Assembly: GCA_003184365.1 (NCBI GenBank)
Contig: NKYR01000005.1
Span: 372,001 to 436,000 of the forward strand
Direction of reading: 5' to 3'
Source: Evernia prunastri
Lineage: Eukaryota > Ascomycota > Lecanoromycetes > Lecanorales > Parmeliaceae
Length of the DNA stretch: 64,000 nucleotides
In this document: one piece after another, positions 11,674-22,390 of the stretch
Position numbering within the stretch: position 1 is the stretch's first letter
Layout: the number at the start of each line of letters is the position of its first letter
Made by a program: the position numbers and the translations under genes
Notes under the pieces: model-generated
Seen by the model: the letters and a program-made list of their open reading frames with translations, nothing else
What the model was told of the DNA's origin: nothing
Databases searched by the model: none

Positions 11674-14660
11674 TCAGCACATACTGCTCTCGAGAGTCAA
11701 GGCTCGCTTCATTCCCACTATTAAATGTGTCAAATTAATCCCGACATATGTAATCCTACTACATGCTTGGTTGCCTTGGACGCCTAGAAGCGAAGGCTTG
11801 GTTTTCATCGCGCCTTAAATTCCCCCCACCTTCGAAGTGAGGCATATGCTGTTGGAGAATGACAACTCCCCTTGAATGGACTGCATGCATGTTGGCCAAT
11901 TCTACAATCTTTGACGTTTTGCTCGATTCTTATCTGAACTTCAGGCTTTGAGGCCGTTTCTACTGTGACTGGCTCTTGCGCGATCCATCACAGGTACGCC
12001 AACCTAGTACTTGTATTCCTATCTCCCTCCTGCAGCACAGTACTTTTGCATGAGGCGTTCCACACAGAGCAAAAGATGGTCCTGAGTGGACTTTGATGAA
12101 TTTCCGCTGTTCTTAACACGATCATCACTGGTGGCTGAAACGCTCATGGTTCTTGCCGGTGCGCTATGCCATCCCCGTTGTTTCAAGATACATAGCCGAC
12201 GGCCTCGAAGAAAATGGCTCGACCCCACTGCGTAGACGATCAATGGTAGCTTGCAAACCGATCGAGGCTAATAAAAGTAGGCAATATCAGACCGCTTATG
12301 AGTCGAAAGGCTGCGAAAGAGCATTCTTTCATCCCACACTACCACTATCTGCCAGGCAGATGTTCACCCGAGGATTTGTACCATAAGCGTCGGTCACATA
12401 ATCCACCAAAAGCCTCGTCTGCTTCACCGCCATCTCTGTTGTGAAGGTTGAAGCCATGCAAAAAGTGAAGGTGGAGCGAGCATGTGCTGTGGTTGATGAT
12501 TAGTCTGGATATGGCGCTCCAAGTAGATGCCTATCATCGCTGAGTGCGCGCCTTGAACTTTACCAATACCGGGCGACCCTAGGTGTGGGCTACTCGATGT
12601 AAGTTTACTAGCTATATAGGAGTCAAAATAATGAAAGCCTTGGTTTTATGAACCCAGAGAGTACGTCTGTACCCAGCAATGGGATTCAAGCCCAGACTTC
12701 GGACCGTGCGCTGATGGGGAGTAGCAAGTGGAGTCACTGTACTCTACGCTTCCACAATGGAAGAAAAATCCGAAACCCCGGCTTTGCCTGGAAGCCGATG
12801 GAGGTACAGATTTTGGGTGCCAGGCATGCTGCTGTTCTCCGACTCATTCGAGAACAAATACACAGCTGCTCTTCATGTTGCTACTTACGGCTCGCCCCGT
12901 ATACAGCGCCAGAGTCCTCTGGCTACAGACATTCCAATATTTGAGTTCTCCAATCGAAACGTGTAGGTGCACCTACACTAAGGGAATAGCAACCAGTTTG
13001 GCAGTCACTCAAATGCAATGGCCATTGATTTGTGCAGGACTGTACCGAGCTCCGATGCCTCTATCCCGCTTAAGACTCCACTTTCGCCCCATGCCCCCAA
13101 TCTCACTCTTCGCTGACTGCAAGGCAATATTGCTGTGCCTTTCTCAGCTGGTGTGTGTTATTGTAGTGGCGTCTGATGAGGGGGGTGCAGTGGATCTTTA
13201 GTGGCCGCAGGTTGTTCCTGAAAATCCTAAGTGTGCAACGAGGTGCAGTGTGAAGAACCTTCGAGACCCAATCACGGAGAATCTTGTTTTACTCGGTGAC
13301 TATTCAGGCTGCAATTGTTATAAGGCATCAACATCTATGACGACCACTAAGTCGTGGTTCTTGCCTTCCGAGAACGCTCGACAGGCGCTATTGGGCGATC
13401 ACTTAACAACACTATACTGTATTGAAATGTGCCGGAAAATGGTGACAGATACATCGAGGTTCAAAAATTACGCCGAAGGGTTTTGCATTTGAAGTTGCCA
13501 CTTTAAAAAGCTCATGGTGTGGGAGGCGGTGGCAAATAATGCTCTAGTTCTGGACTTCGTGCGTAGACCTCAAACACTCCTGAACAATCTATCTTCCGGA
13601 TGACCACGATGTGGCAAGATATTACACATCGGCCAGCGACGTGCTTTCGAATCCAGACGACAGGATCGCCTCCAAGAACTCCCCAAAAGAACGAAAAGCA
13701 CGGATCAGAACCAAACATCTCAATCGTCAACTGCGAAAAGTCCTATAGTACCAGATGCTAACATGTATGCACCTAATGAACGTCTGTCCAGTGGCCGAAT
13801 ATTTACCTAGATCAGTATGGAGAATTGCAACTCTCACAAATCCGATTTGAACCTGCGACGGCCGTGTATCCAAGTATTGGCGTTTTGTCTATCTGAAATG
13901 GATACTGTATTTTTCTAACGCCTGATGCTGTGTCTGCGTTGATATTGACATGGCTGGCAGTGAGCGCTTTGATGCGAATCTTTTGCCACGATGCGGACAG
14001 GCGGCCAATTTTCTCGACTATGTGGTCAACGAGAACGATAGAATAAGCCTTTACCGTCTGGAGGAGTGAGAGCGGCCTCGAACAGCTTTCAGTCAGTCAT
14101 CGAATTTGCACTACTTGGGACTAGCAGTATGTTTTCAAGGGCCTACGAACTGTTGAGGTATCTACGTTTGTTCCCATGTCATTCACAAAGCTGATTACAG
14201 TTAAAGGAACTATAGCAGACATACGTATTGCCCATCCGTCAGCCACTCATCTTTCTCCTCGCATCTCAAACCATTCGCTGCTACCAGACAACAAAAACAT
14301 TTTGGAACAATGCATACGCCTGGCACCCAGCAAGATTCTCAGCTCTGGGGTTGTAGCTGGAGACTCTACACCCTGTTAGACACAACAAAAACACGAGAAT
14401 GCCGAAACGCCGTTGGATCACAAACGAGAATCAGACAAAAAGGCTAGCTCTGCACGCGCAGCCCGTTCTTATCGATGTACAGCAACATCTGCAGGGGTGG
14501 CACTTCCTACCACTGTACGTCTTGAGGATGTTGGCATTCTCGCCTAGACGACTTAATCCTACACCTTTCCATTATCTAGCATGTGAGGGCAAATACAGCC
14601 TACAAAAAAGAGCGCGAACCATCGCCCCAAAATTTCTCCATAAGGTCTCACGCCCTAAAC
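11674..14660. other. Gene-poor stretch, weak ORFs only
   Basis: No ORF here has a recognisable domain, and both strands are interrupted often. The plus ORF 12728-13201 (157 aa) has no ATG-supported context or motif. A minus-strand piece at about 13512-13730 encodes 'GGDPVVWIRKHVAGRC', similar to the relic-like piece at 7.7 kb. This may be the 5' region of the Est1-type gene followed by decayed sequence. Confidence 0.45.
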
Positions 14661-15176
14661 ATGTCGATGTCCGTACTGTGCTTAGGCGCCGGAACGGTCA
14701 TCCGCGAACAATTCAGAAAGGGAAACATGCATCCATTCCGCTCCCGCGATGTAGCAGGCCGAACAGATGTCGAATGGATCTTGTCTACGGAGCTTTGCCG
14801 GAGTGGTGCGATACGATTTGAAGACTCTACAATATATGCTTGGGTGTTCGTGCCAACCGATTGCTTGAAAATGCTCGACCAAACGGAAGGAGTCGATCAG
14901 ATTTCTCCCTCCTTTGCGTTTTTTGAGCCGGAAGATGGTCGTGTGGGCACCATCCTATGCTTCACCGCTGTCGAGGCACCAGATCACGCGTACCTAGATG
15001 CGGAATATGCAATCTTCCCGTACCCACAGGAGGAGCCTCAATTGGTTCATGCAGATTGGTGTATGCTCGGGCCAATAGATCCTCTCTTCACTTCCGAGTT
15101 TTCGTCAATTGGTTCCCCAGTGCATCAGCCGACCAAATTGCACGCTTCTGATCAACAACGTCTTCCGGTCCGGTAG
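14661..15176 (+). CDS. Hypothetical protein, unrecognised
   Basis: An ORF of 171 residues from ATG 14661 ('MSMSVLCLGAGTVIREQF') to the stop at 15174. The frame is open further upstream to 14583, so the start is arbitrary. Composition is balanced, with clusters of aromatic and acidic residues ('AFFEPEDGRVGTILCFTAVE', 'AYLDAEYAIFPYPQEEPQ'), more protein-like than the surrounding ORFs. There is no signal peptide, transmembrane segment or motif I recognise. It could be an exon of a larger gene, a relic, or chance. It stands alone between gene-poor stretches. Confidence 0.3.
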   Translation: MSMSVLCLGAGTVIREQFRKGNMHPFRSRDVAGRTDVEWILSTELCRSGAIRFEDSTIYAWVFVPTDCLKMLDQTEGVDQISPSFAFFEPEDGRVGTILCFTAVEAPDHAYLDAEYAIFPYPQEEPQLVHADWCMLGPIDPLFTSEFSSIGSPVHQPTKLHASDQQRLPVR

Positions 15177-17926
15177 CCACGCAAAGGGGAACACTGTATT
15201 TCCACTGGGCTCCCCTTTGCGCGCAACAAACGCCAAAAGCACCTTCAAAGCTGAGAGGCACCGAGCATGCCAGAATTTGCATATTGATGTCTACTCCGAG
15301 TGGCGGTGGCGTGTTAGACGGTTACCTCGTGTTGCTCTCCCATTTGCAGAAAGCAGCAGCTGACTTGAAAGCATGACGGCGCATTGATGACCAAGCGAAA
15401 TGCGTAAAATGAGTCTTTCAGCTCCGGAGTGGCGTGTTGTACATATGACCAGGCTTTGGAAAATAAGCGAGTCTTTCTCACGGTCCTTCTTCGGGCGATT
15501 GACAATTTTGCCGCTCTGTTGCCACCATCACCATCTTCGGCAAGACCGACCAGCAACTGTCCAAATTCCAAGATCCTAACGACGGTAACAGAGTCCCATA
15601 CCGAATTTCTCGAAATCGTATATTGTGTGATGGCTGCTTGCATCACGGTCTAACGGCGAAGGGAGGCGCAAAAACGATCATCATGTATTGACTCCTGTCT
15701 TTGCTACTTGGACGGACGCCGTTTAAGACTCCACATCCCTTCATAGGAGGCGCTAAAAGGCTGGTATTACTACATGGAAATGCTGTATCCAAGTGTCGGA
15801 TTTACGACGGATCAACGGAATACAAATAGAATAGCCAAGCAAACACAAGAATAAAAACTTGGATGGCGTGCGTGGCCACGGTGACAGGTAATGGTAAGAG
15901 ATATTGTTGCCGGTGGCGTTTGATGCCTAGCTGAGCTTACGTGAGCGAAGTCATACGCAGCAGACATCGACAAAGATTGATTCTGAATCCAAGTCGCGGC
16001 GATCCGACGTTTGTGCTTGCACCGATGGGTACGTTTACTGCCGAGTAGACGCCTCGCAGACTGAGTCCCGAGACTGGACAAAAATATGCTCATCCTCCTT
16101 CCGCTCACGGTAGATTCGGCCGTCTCATCCTTAAATGTTACCATACGTGCGCCCCAAGGATGAGCCGACAGCTGATTGCTTCAGGTAGCTACGGTCGTCG
16201 TAATCTCGGCAAATCTCGGCCCAGGAACACAGCCCAGAAACAGGAGACCACGCGCGGACTACATCGGGGATACTACCCTCAACTCTCACCGCCATTTGGG
16301 AGACTCCATGAAAGGCTGACCAAGCCTCAGCTGCAAAGCCTTGGCTTCTCGCTGGGAACCCTTCGTTGAAATTGTCTGGAGGGGCTATAATGGATAAGCG
16401 AATACTGCTGTCACCTTCCCTTCGTGTGGAAGCATGCTAGAAAATAAAATCAGAACGCACAGACAGAAGCCAAGCCATGAGATGGGCCAAGGACCTCAAC
16501 GACGTCCCAGAAAGCAAATATCCAGCCTAACCTACAATTGGAATTACGGCTAGTCTTCCACTGCATTCGTCAAGCATGAGATATGAGTGCGACGTAAACG
16601 AACGCATCTGGGAGCTACATGGGGTATCATTAGCCTCTGGACTCAAACGAATGAAACCGAACGAAGCCTATAATTGTCGTAGACCCGAGAGATTTGTCCG
16701 CAGGATGGATCACTCCCTGCCTTTAAAGATTTACTTTTGGCCTCTTCTACAACAGTTCTTAGTTTTGTCTGGTCTTACTTTCCTTGCACTGTCTGTTACC
16801 CCTGAAGTCTGGCTGTTTTATTCGATAGGTGTCAAAGGGGTTAAGGAGATGAAAGTAGATAAAATACCAAGTTGAATTGGAGGAGAGCGAGAGCTTTGTA
16901 ATAACTACCGTTCGAGACTGGCGGCATACATTCGGGGAACTTCGTATAGACCAAGCTGTTGTTACTATTAAACGCAATTCACATATCGACCATCTTTAAA
17001 AGGACTGATGTTGATACGCTAAGGCCTCGGGCGAGCTTCTCCATCTCGCTTCCACCGCGTCCCACCATGACTTCCGTAATCACATAAAAACTGGAGGCAT
17101 CATACGCACAAGAAGCTACCAAGCCAGGAATTTCTTTTATGAAGTCATCACCACGGCTGAATCCATACTATGAGGCGTAGAGAATACGAGATTGCCAGCT
17201 CTGTACGACATCACGGGAATGATAGAGACTCGCAGGCTTCTACCAACCTTCAGTGTTTGTCTCCGACGTCCCGACAGCCATAGACTCATTTTTTGACTCA
17301 GAGTGCAAGACTTTAACAGCGCAGCTTGAGCCATACCAAACCAATGGTGTCGGTTCATGTGGTACGACCGAGAAGTTAAATCCCACGTACGCCTACTAGA
17401 AATTTTTCTCCAGACAGACTTCGTGGGGCTTTTCCATCTCTGATAGAAACTGTGCAAAGCGTTCTAAGGACTGGATAATAAATCATTTTCGTGTAAGGAA
17501 TACGGTCTTGATCTGAGTCACGGTTTCGCTATCGCCACCAAGGCTCCAAATCATGGTGACCATCGCCAACCGCGCCATGATCGTACATCAGTGGGAGGAT
17601 ACCTAATTGGATCGATCCACAGTATGATATACCTGCTCAATTTGAGAATGAGGATCACATGAGGCCTACGATAATAAGTGCATGTTCTTAGGCGGCAGTA
17701 ATGCAGGACATGTTTGCGTTCCAGAAATCTATTTTCCAGCTCCCTGTCCAAATTCGACAAATGTTCAATACATGTTTGCTTGTTCTTAAGTGAGTAAAAT
17801 CTTACCCTCTCATCGAGTCCAGCATAATAACGTCGGCTGACAGTGTTCAACCGCGATTTTCCTCGGTTGCATTCAGTCACCTGCTCACAATCTTTGTTCC
17901 TACTCATCGTGGCCAGGTAATTGCCA
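15177..17926. other. Gene-poor stretch, nothing recognised
   Basis: Frequent stops in all frames; the longest ORFs are about 100-177 residues, without motifs. A minus ORF at 17551-18084 is the antisense shadow and upstream extension of the GNAT-like gene. No RNA gene was recognised. Confidence 0.45.
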
Positions 17927-19351
17927 ATGGACATCTCGCGGTGGGCGAGAACGGAATTATGGAGGTTCAAACCTAGTGTGGACGAATTGATTCGTCTCCA
18001 CAACAAACTCCATCGACACGACACGTTCGCAGAAGTCATAAAGCAGTACCCCTTTGGCATTGATATATTGGCCAAATCAATCAAAGAGCTAATGTTTCAA
18101 ACGGATAATTACGAATTTTTCCTAGCGAGAATGAAAGAATCGAAGGAGATCGTGGGGTGGATAGCGATAAGCTTCGATGACGAGAAAAATGAAGCGCAGG
18201 GTAGAGACATATGTGAAGCAAGACTGGAATGGACGGAGATGTGTTCGCACATACTTAAAACTTGGAAGGTAGAGAGTGCTGGCGAAAAGAGCAACGTCTG
18301 GGACGTGATCAGACGGATCTCTTCCAATTTGCGAACCCAGCATCTTCCTCGCAATTATTGCATCATCAATGCAATTGTGATAATACCTGGTTACTGGTAT
18401 GCAAACGTCGCATCTGCATTACTTCAACATGTCATCGAATTCTGGAGAAGAAGAGTCATGGCAGGAACAGAATGGGCCATTTGGGTGCAAGCTCCTTATT
18501 ACATGAGAAACCTGTACATACAACACGCCTTCCAAGAGGTCGGTGAATACGAAGTCGATCTGGGTGATCATGGATTTTTCCGCAAAGGAAAGGGAACAGT
18601 TTCCGGGAAATTTGCCTGGAGGTTCCTGGTCCGAGTGGACCCAAGTGGATCAGCAGTCGAAGAACCTGATGAACCAGTGCTCGAAGAGCCTATGGCAACA
18701 GCAATCGAAGACCCTGAGGAAGCAGTGCTCGAAGAGCCTGAGGCAGCAGCAATCGAAGACCCTGAGGAAGTAGTGCTCCAAGAGTTTGAGGGAGCAGCAA
18801 TCGAAGACCCTGAGGAAGTAGTGATCGAAGAGCTTGAGGGAGCACGTAAAGATGACAAAGACAAAAGCAAAAGCAAGGGCAAGGGCAAGGGCAAGGGCAA
18901 GGAACGTCGATCCAATGACCCCCAGGAGGATGAGGACACATCAGAACAAGATGCAGAAAGAAGGCGTGCATGGGAGGAGGCGGAGCAACGACTCGAGGAC
19001 ATACAATTCAGGCGTGGCAGGCCCCCTATGCCTGGAGAGGTGGCGGGCCTGGTTCGAACACAACGAAGAGTTGAAAACCAAGGACTTGACACTACGGATC
19101 TAGAGAAGCGCAGGGGCAAGGTGCAACCATTGAAAGCGGAGCGACCTGCGCCGCCTGAAGAGCCGCCCGCTCGCTCGGCTCAAAAAGATGCTGCAGCTGG
19201 AGTGACAGTCCAACAAAAGGATAATTTCACGCTAACGAAGTGGCAAAAGAAACTTTTCAAAGCTATGAGAGAGGGAGGAATAGATGAAGAGGAGATCGAT
19301 CTTATCAAGGCTATAGCGTTCAGCTTGACCAGTGAGGCCAAAGGAGGTTAG
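17927..19351 (+). CDS. Putative GNAT-fold acyltransferase-like protein with acidic repeats
   Basis: A single-exon ORF of 474 residues from ATG 17927; the in-frame TTG six bases earlier is not a likely start. Residues 1 to about 235 look globular and fungal-GNAT-like: 'NYEFFLARMKESKEIVGWIAI' resembles the central strands, 'INAIVIIPGYWYANVASALLQ' resembles the acetyl-CoA-binding strand and helix region, and 'VQAPYYMRNLYIQHAFQEVG' resembles the C-terminal motif. The match is to fold pattern only; no substrate is implied. Residues about 245-310 are three and a half copies of a 16-residue acidic unit (48-bp DNA repeats, 18670-18840), followed by a Lys/Gly run from an (AAGGGC)n tract near 18870-18900, then a charged coil. 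The C terminus has a short helical segment ('KWQKKLFKAMREGGID'). Neighbours give no pathway clue. Confidence 0.6.
   Translation: MDISRWARTELWRFKPSVDELIRLHNKLHRHDTFAEVIKQYPFGIDILAKSIKELMFQTDNYEFFLARMKESKEIVGWIAISFDDEKNEAQGRDICEARLEWTEMCSHILKTWKVESAGEKSNVWDVIRRISSNLRTQHLPRNYCIINAIVIIPGYWYANVASALLQHVIEFWRRRVMAGTEWAIWVQAPYYMRNLYIQHAFQEVGEYEVDLGDHGFFRKGKGTVSGKFAWRFLVRVDPSGSAVEEPDEPVLEEPMATAIEDPEEAVLEEPEAAAIEDPEEVVLQEFEGAAIEDPEEVVIEELEGARKDDKDKSKSKGKGKGKGKERRSNDPQEDEDTSEQDAERRRAWEEAEQRLEDIQFRRGRPPMPGEVAGLVRTQRRVENQGLDTTDLEKRRGKVQPLKAERPAPPEEPPARSAQKDAAAGVTVQQKDNFTLTKWQKKLFKAMREGGIDEEEIDLIKAIAFSLTSEAKGG
18670..18840 (+). repeat. 48-bp coding minisatellite
   Basis: Three full copies and one partial copy of a 48-bp unit beginning GTGCTCGAAGAGCCT and containing GCAATCGAAGACCCTGAGG. 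It encodes a 16-residue acidic unit of the form VLEEPxAxAIEDPEEx. The period is a multiple of three, so copy changes keep the frame. Copies differ by a few substitutions, mainly in the third and fourth. Confidence 0.85.
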
Positions 19352-19554
19352 AATGACTTGTTGATGTTCACATGAAGGAGTCGGACTCAAATTATACAAA
19401 GCAAGATGGCGTGTCGCATCAGGCTGCTTGACTTGAAACTTACATCCTATCGTATGCTCGCTCGATAGGGTTTTTGGAGAGTTTTGCAGCTTTGCTCGCT
19501 CCGAACGGTGCGCCGTCATCATCTCTGGATTGTGTCTAAGACGGATCCAGTCAT

Positions 19555-20991
19555 GCAGGCAAGGCTATGTGCCATATTTGGAATTCACTCACGTCCCGAT
19601 TCTGACCTTCTGCTGCAGATACGCAGAGCTCTCCCAAGCTGCCTTAGATTCCGCAATACCACCCTGCCCTCTACAACATCATCATCGCCATCCCCGGACT
19701 CCCTGAAAGACGACATCGCTGCTTCACCCAACTGGAGCCCCAAGACGTCGCCTCAACACAACGTCCCTGCCATGACCGAACGAGACGAAGACCCAGAGGA
19801 CTCTGCAAGCTCAACTAGCGCCACGCCACAACCTTGTTGTCAGGAGCGAGCGCATCTCATATCATCTTGGCAGAAACGAGAACCGAAGACCCAATGATGG
19901 CTATGTCGTTGACTCCGAAGTGTCAGCATCACCAAGTGAAAAGGCAGAACGCAAAGGAAATTCAACAGATACCCTGCAGAAAGCGAAGGACACAAGAGAG
20001 TCGGAACGGAGCCTCTGGGTCGCGGCGGCAGGAGCAAAGAGAGACGTCGCAGGGGAACAGGACTGAGGGAAAGCTGCAGCAAAGAAACATAAAAGCAATG
20101 AAGCACTGATACGGAATCTTAGGGTAAGGCATGCTAGCGGCGACTCCCAGTTTGGTGTTTGGATGGAGACCTCTGGGAAACCAGCCAGGACGCATGTGAA
20201 ACACCGCACTAGGCCGAACAATGAGACTCAGCCTGGCATGAGAAGCAAGTTGCAGCCAGCGGTGTCTACAATCTCAGTCAACAATGCCACATCTGCAAAC
20301 TTGATTCTGGCCTGAGACCGCAATCACAATGTTTCTCTAAGCCTTTGTCCCTGCAACCCGAATGTGAAAGACTTCGGCAACATGCAGCCGAGACAGCAGG
20401 CCAGTCTGACAACCTTTCAGTGTTTTGTCTTGCCCTCCCTCCATTGCGTTTCGGTCGCTTCACCGGTTTTAAATACTGGAACGCCCCCACGATGGAGATT
20501 GTTTCTTGCACGATTCGAGCGACAGCGATGTCTTTGTTGATGAGTCGGAGTCAGATTGCCCTCGGCGGAGCAGGGCGGCGGTGGGGAAGAAGAGGAAGAG
20601 AAGCGCGTCGCGGGCGACGGAGCAGGGAGATAGGAGGAAGCCAAGAGCAGCCACGTTGTTGGAGACGGATGAGAGGAAGCCGGAGGAGGGTGCGATGGGA
20701 ACGATGGTGAAGAGTGGGAGTGCGGTGGAGAGTGCCTTGCCGGGGAAGGCAAGTCGGGCGTCTCGGGCATCTTTTTCGGAGGCAGCGGAGGGGGTCCACG
20801 AGGAGGATCGAGGCCGTTATGTGCGTCGCGCTGGACTGAGTGATATGGGCCCCGTTACTGGCAGCTATGTGTCCAGTGGGCGGGATGAGGCCTGGGCTAC
20901 GGGGTTCGCGCTCGGAGGGCGCAAAAAGGTTGTCAAAGGACCTGTCGATGCCCACGGGTATCGGATCTCGAGATTCACTGAGCATTTGTAG
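19555..20991 (+). pseudogene. Decayed or mis-split ORF cluster, unknown product
   Basis: Adjacent plus-strand frames look coding but do not join cleanly. 19555 to about 19895 is a Ser/Pro-rich segment. A second frame from about 19870 ('NDGYVVDSEVSASPSEKAER') is interrupted by TGA near 20063 and stays readable to about 20310. A GC-rich last segment, 20506-20991, runs from 'DSSDSDVFVDESESDCP' through 'KKRKR' to 'GYRISRFTEHL' and the stop. No intron model I tried restores one frame. The product would be a Ser/Lys/Arg-rich, probably nuclear, disordered protein. It may be a real gene with unusual introns, or a relic. Convergent with RPC7. Confidence 0.35.
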
Positions 20992-21189
20992 TTGCTGTTG
21001 ATATTGTCGAGGCGTATTTGATAGTCCCGGGGCAGGCGTTCAGGCTGGGGGACATGTCTCTAGACCAAACATGATTGAATTCTGATATTGGCATGGGTAT
21101 CTCCGCTCCAAATCCTCTCTCTATGTTGTAGCACTTTTTTACTCCACCCTATGCATCTTGAACCAGCAAGTCCCTCCATCTTATCTTCC

Positions 21190-22028
21190 TCAGTCCACAT
21201 ACGTTCCACCTCCTTCATCGCCACCAGCATCGTAGTCATCGCCGCCATCGTCCCCTCCATCATCAAAGTACTGTTCCGCATTGTAGTCCCCTCCGTCCTC
21301 CTCGTCATCAAACTCATCGTCCACCTCTTCTCCCTCAGGCATGTCCTCGTCGTCCTGGTCCCCCTCTTCCTTCACATCCGCTTCGTCCTCTGAGGCGTCG
21401 GCGTCGTTCCCGTAGCCGGCGATCTTTAACGATTTTCCGGTGGCGTCGGTGTTGATGACGCCGTTGGTCTCCGTGGCGCTGGGATCGATCGTCGACCAGA
21501 GCTCTTTCGGGAAGAATTTGAGCGCTAAATTTCTTCAGCACAGGACCCCCAACCACTGCTTCGGAAGGAGAGTATGTACGAACCGTAGGGTTGGGTATCC
21601 AGCTTCGGAATCATCCTCTTTTTCTTCAGATACTTCTGACTGAATTTCGGCATTCCCTCGAACGGATTGAACGCCGCCGCAGCCGTTCTCCCAGACTTGC
21701 CCACTCGTACATTGTCTCCAAGCACGGTGTAGAGGGGGCCGTTTTGAATGCTTTTTCGCAGTTCGCACAAGTGGGCGATTTCGGATTTCTCCCGTTCGGT
21801 CAGGGGTTTGATCTGGGGGATTTGGAAGGGCTGGGGAGACTGTCAGTGGAGTGCATTTCGAAGCCAGTGATTGGGAGGGTTCAGTACCGGGTATAGAGGC
21901 GTTGGCTTGGGCTTGTCGAGCTCGAGCTCGGGGTCCCAGGGGAGGTCTACCCCGCCGATTCGATAGACGTCAGCTTTGCCTTCCTTTTTGATGCGGGGAC
22001 CTTGTCTTGGTTTCGCTCCTCCGGCCAT
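21190..22028 (-). CDS. RPC31: DNA-directed RNA polymerase III subunit RPC7 (Rpc31)
   Basis: Three exons, 22028-21888, 21830-21584 and 21524-21190, with introns of 57 and 59 bp, close in phase and encode 240 residues. The N terminus contains 'YRIGGVDLPWDPELELDKPKP', the Rpc31 signature of a short conserved strand followed by P-x-P. The middle has 'ALKFFPKELWSTIDP', and the last about 70 residues are almost all Asp/Glu/Gly ('DDEEDGGDYNAEQYFDD'), the acidic tail typical of this subunit. Rpc31 is part of the RPC82-RPC34-RPC31 trimer needed for Pol III initiation at tRNA and 5S genes. It is divergent from the Hsm3-like gene, with 362 bp between start codons. Confidence 0.85.
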
Positions 22029-22390
22029 GTCGTGGAGGATTGATTTGTCTCCGATGATGGATGCTGGAAAAGATTCAGCAGAAATAAAGTACGCATGGTT
22101 GAGTCACTACTACAGTGGGGTCGGGGACGATGGCGGGGCTGAATCCACTCATTGGTTCCGTCTTTGGCCCGCCAAGCTTCATCTTCCAATTCTCCTCAGT
22201 CTTGTTACCATGGTAGCATCTCAGACTGTAGTGATGATGACAGTTCATTGATCTCCATGTTGGTCGTCATATGTTGATTTATGGTTGATTTGTGGAGGAA
22301 GGCGTGTTCTGTGTTGATGTTGGGGTAATCTACTACTCACCCAATTCATCTACCCACCAAAACTCACCACCCCCGTGACGAAGACGCGAC
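22029..22390. promoter_or_regulatory. Shared divergent promoter of RPC7 and Hsm3-like genes
   Basis: The 362 bp between the two start codons hold no ORF of note and must contain both 5' leaders. No TATA box is obvious, as usual for housekeeping genes. Confidence 0.5.

Noticed and set aside
12680..12720. tRNA T-arm-like sequence
   Set aside because: GGGATTCAAGCCC looks like a T loop, but no A box or acceptor stem pairs around it.
12728..13201. 157-residue plus ORF
   Set aside because: Biased, unlike any family, and overlapped by equally open frames.
18568..19119. Ser-rich minus ORF over the 48-bp repeats
   Set aside because: Antisense shadow of the acidic repeats (GAA/GAG read as TTC/CTC and AGC-type codons).
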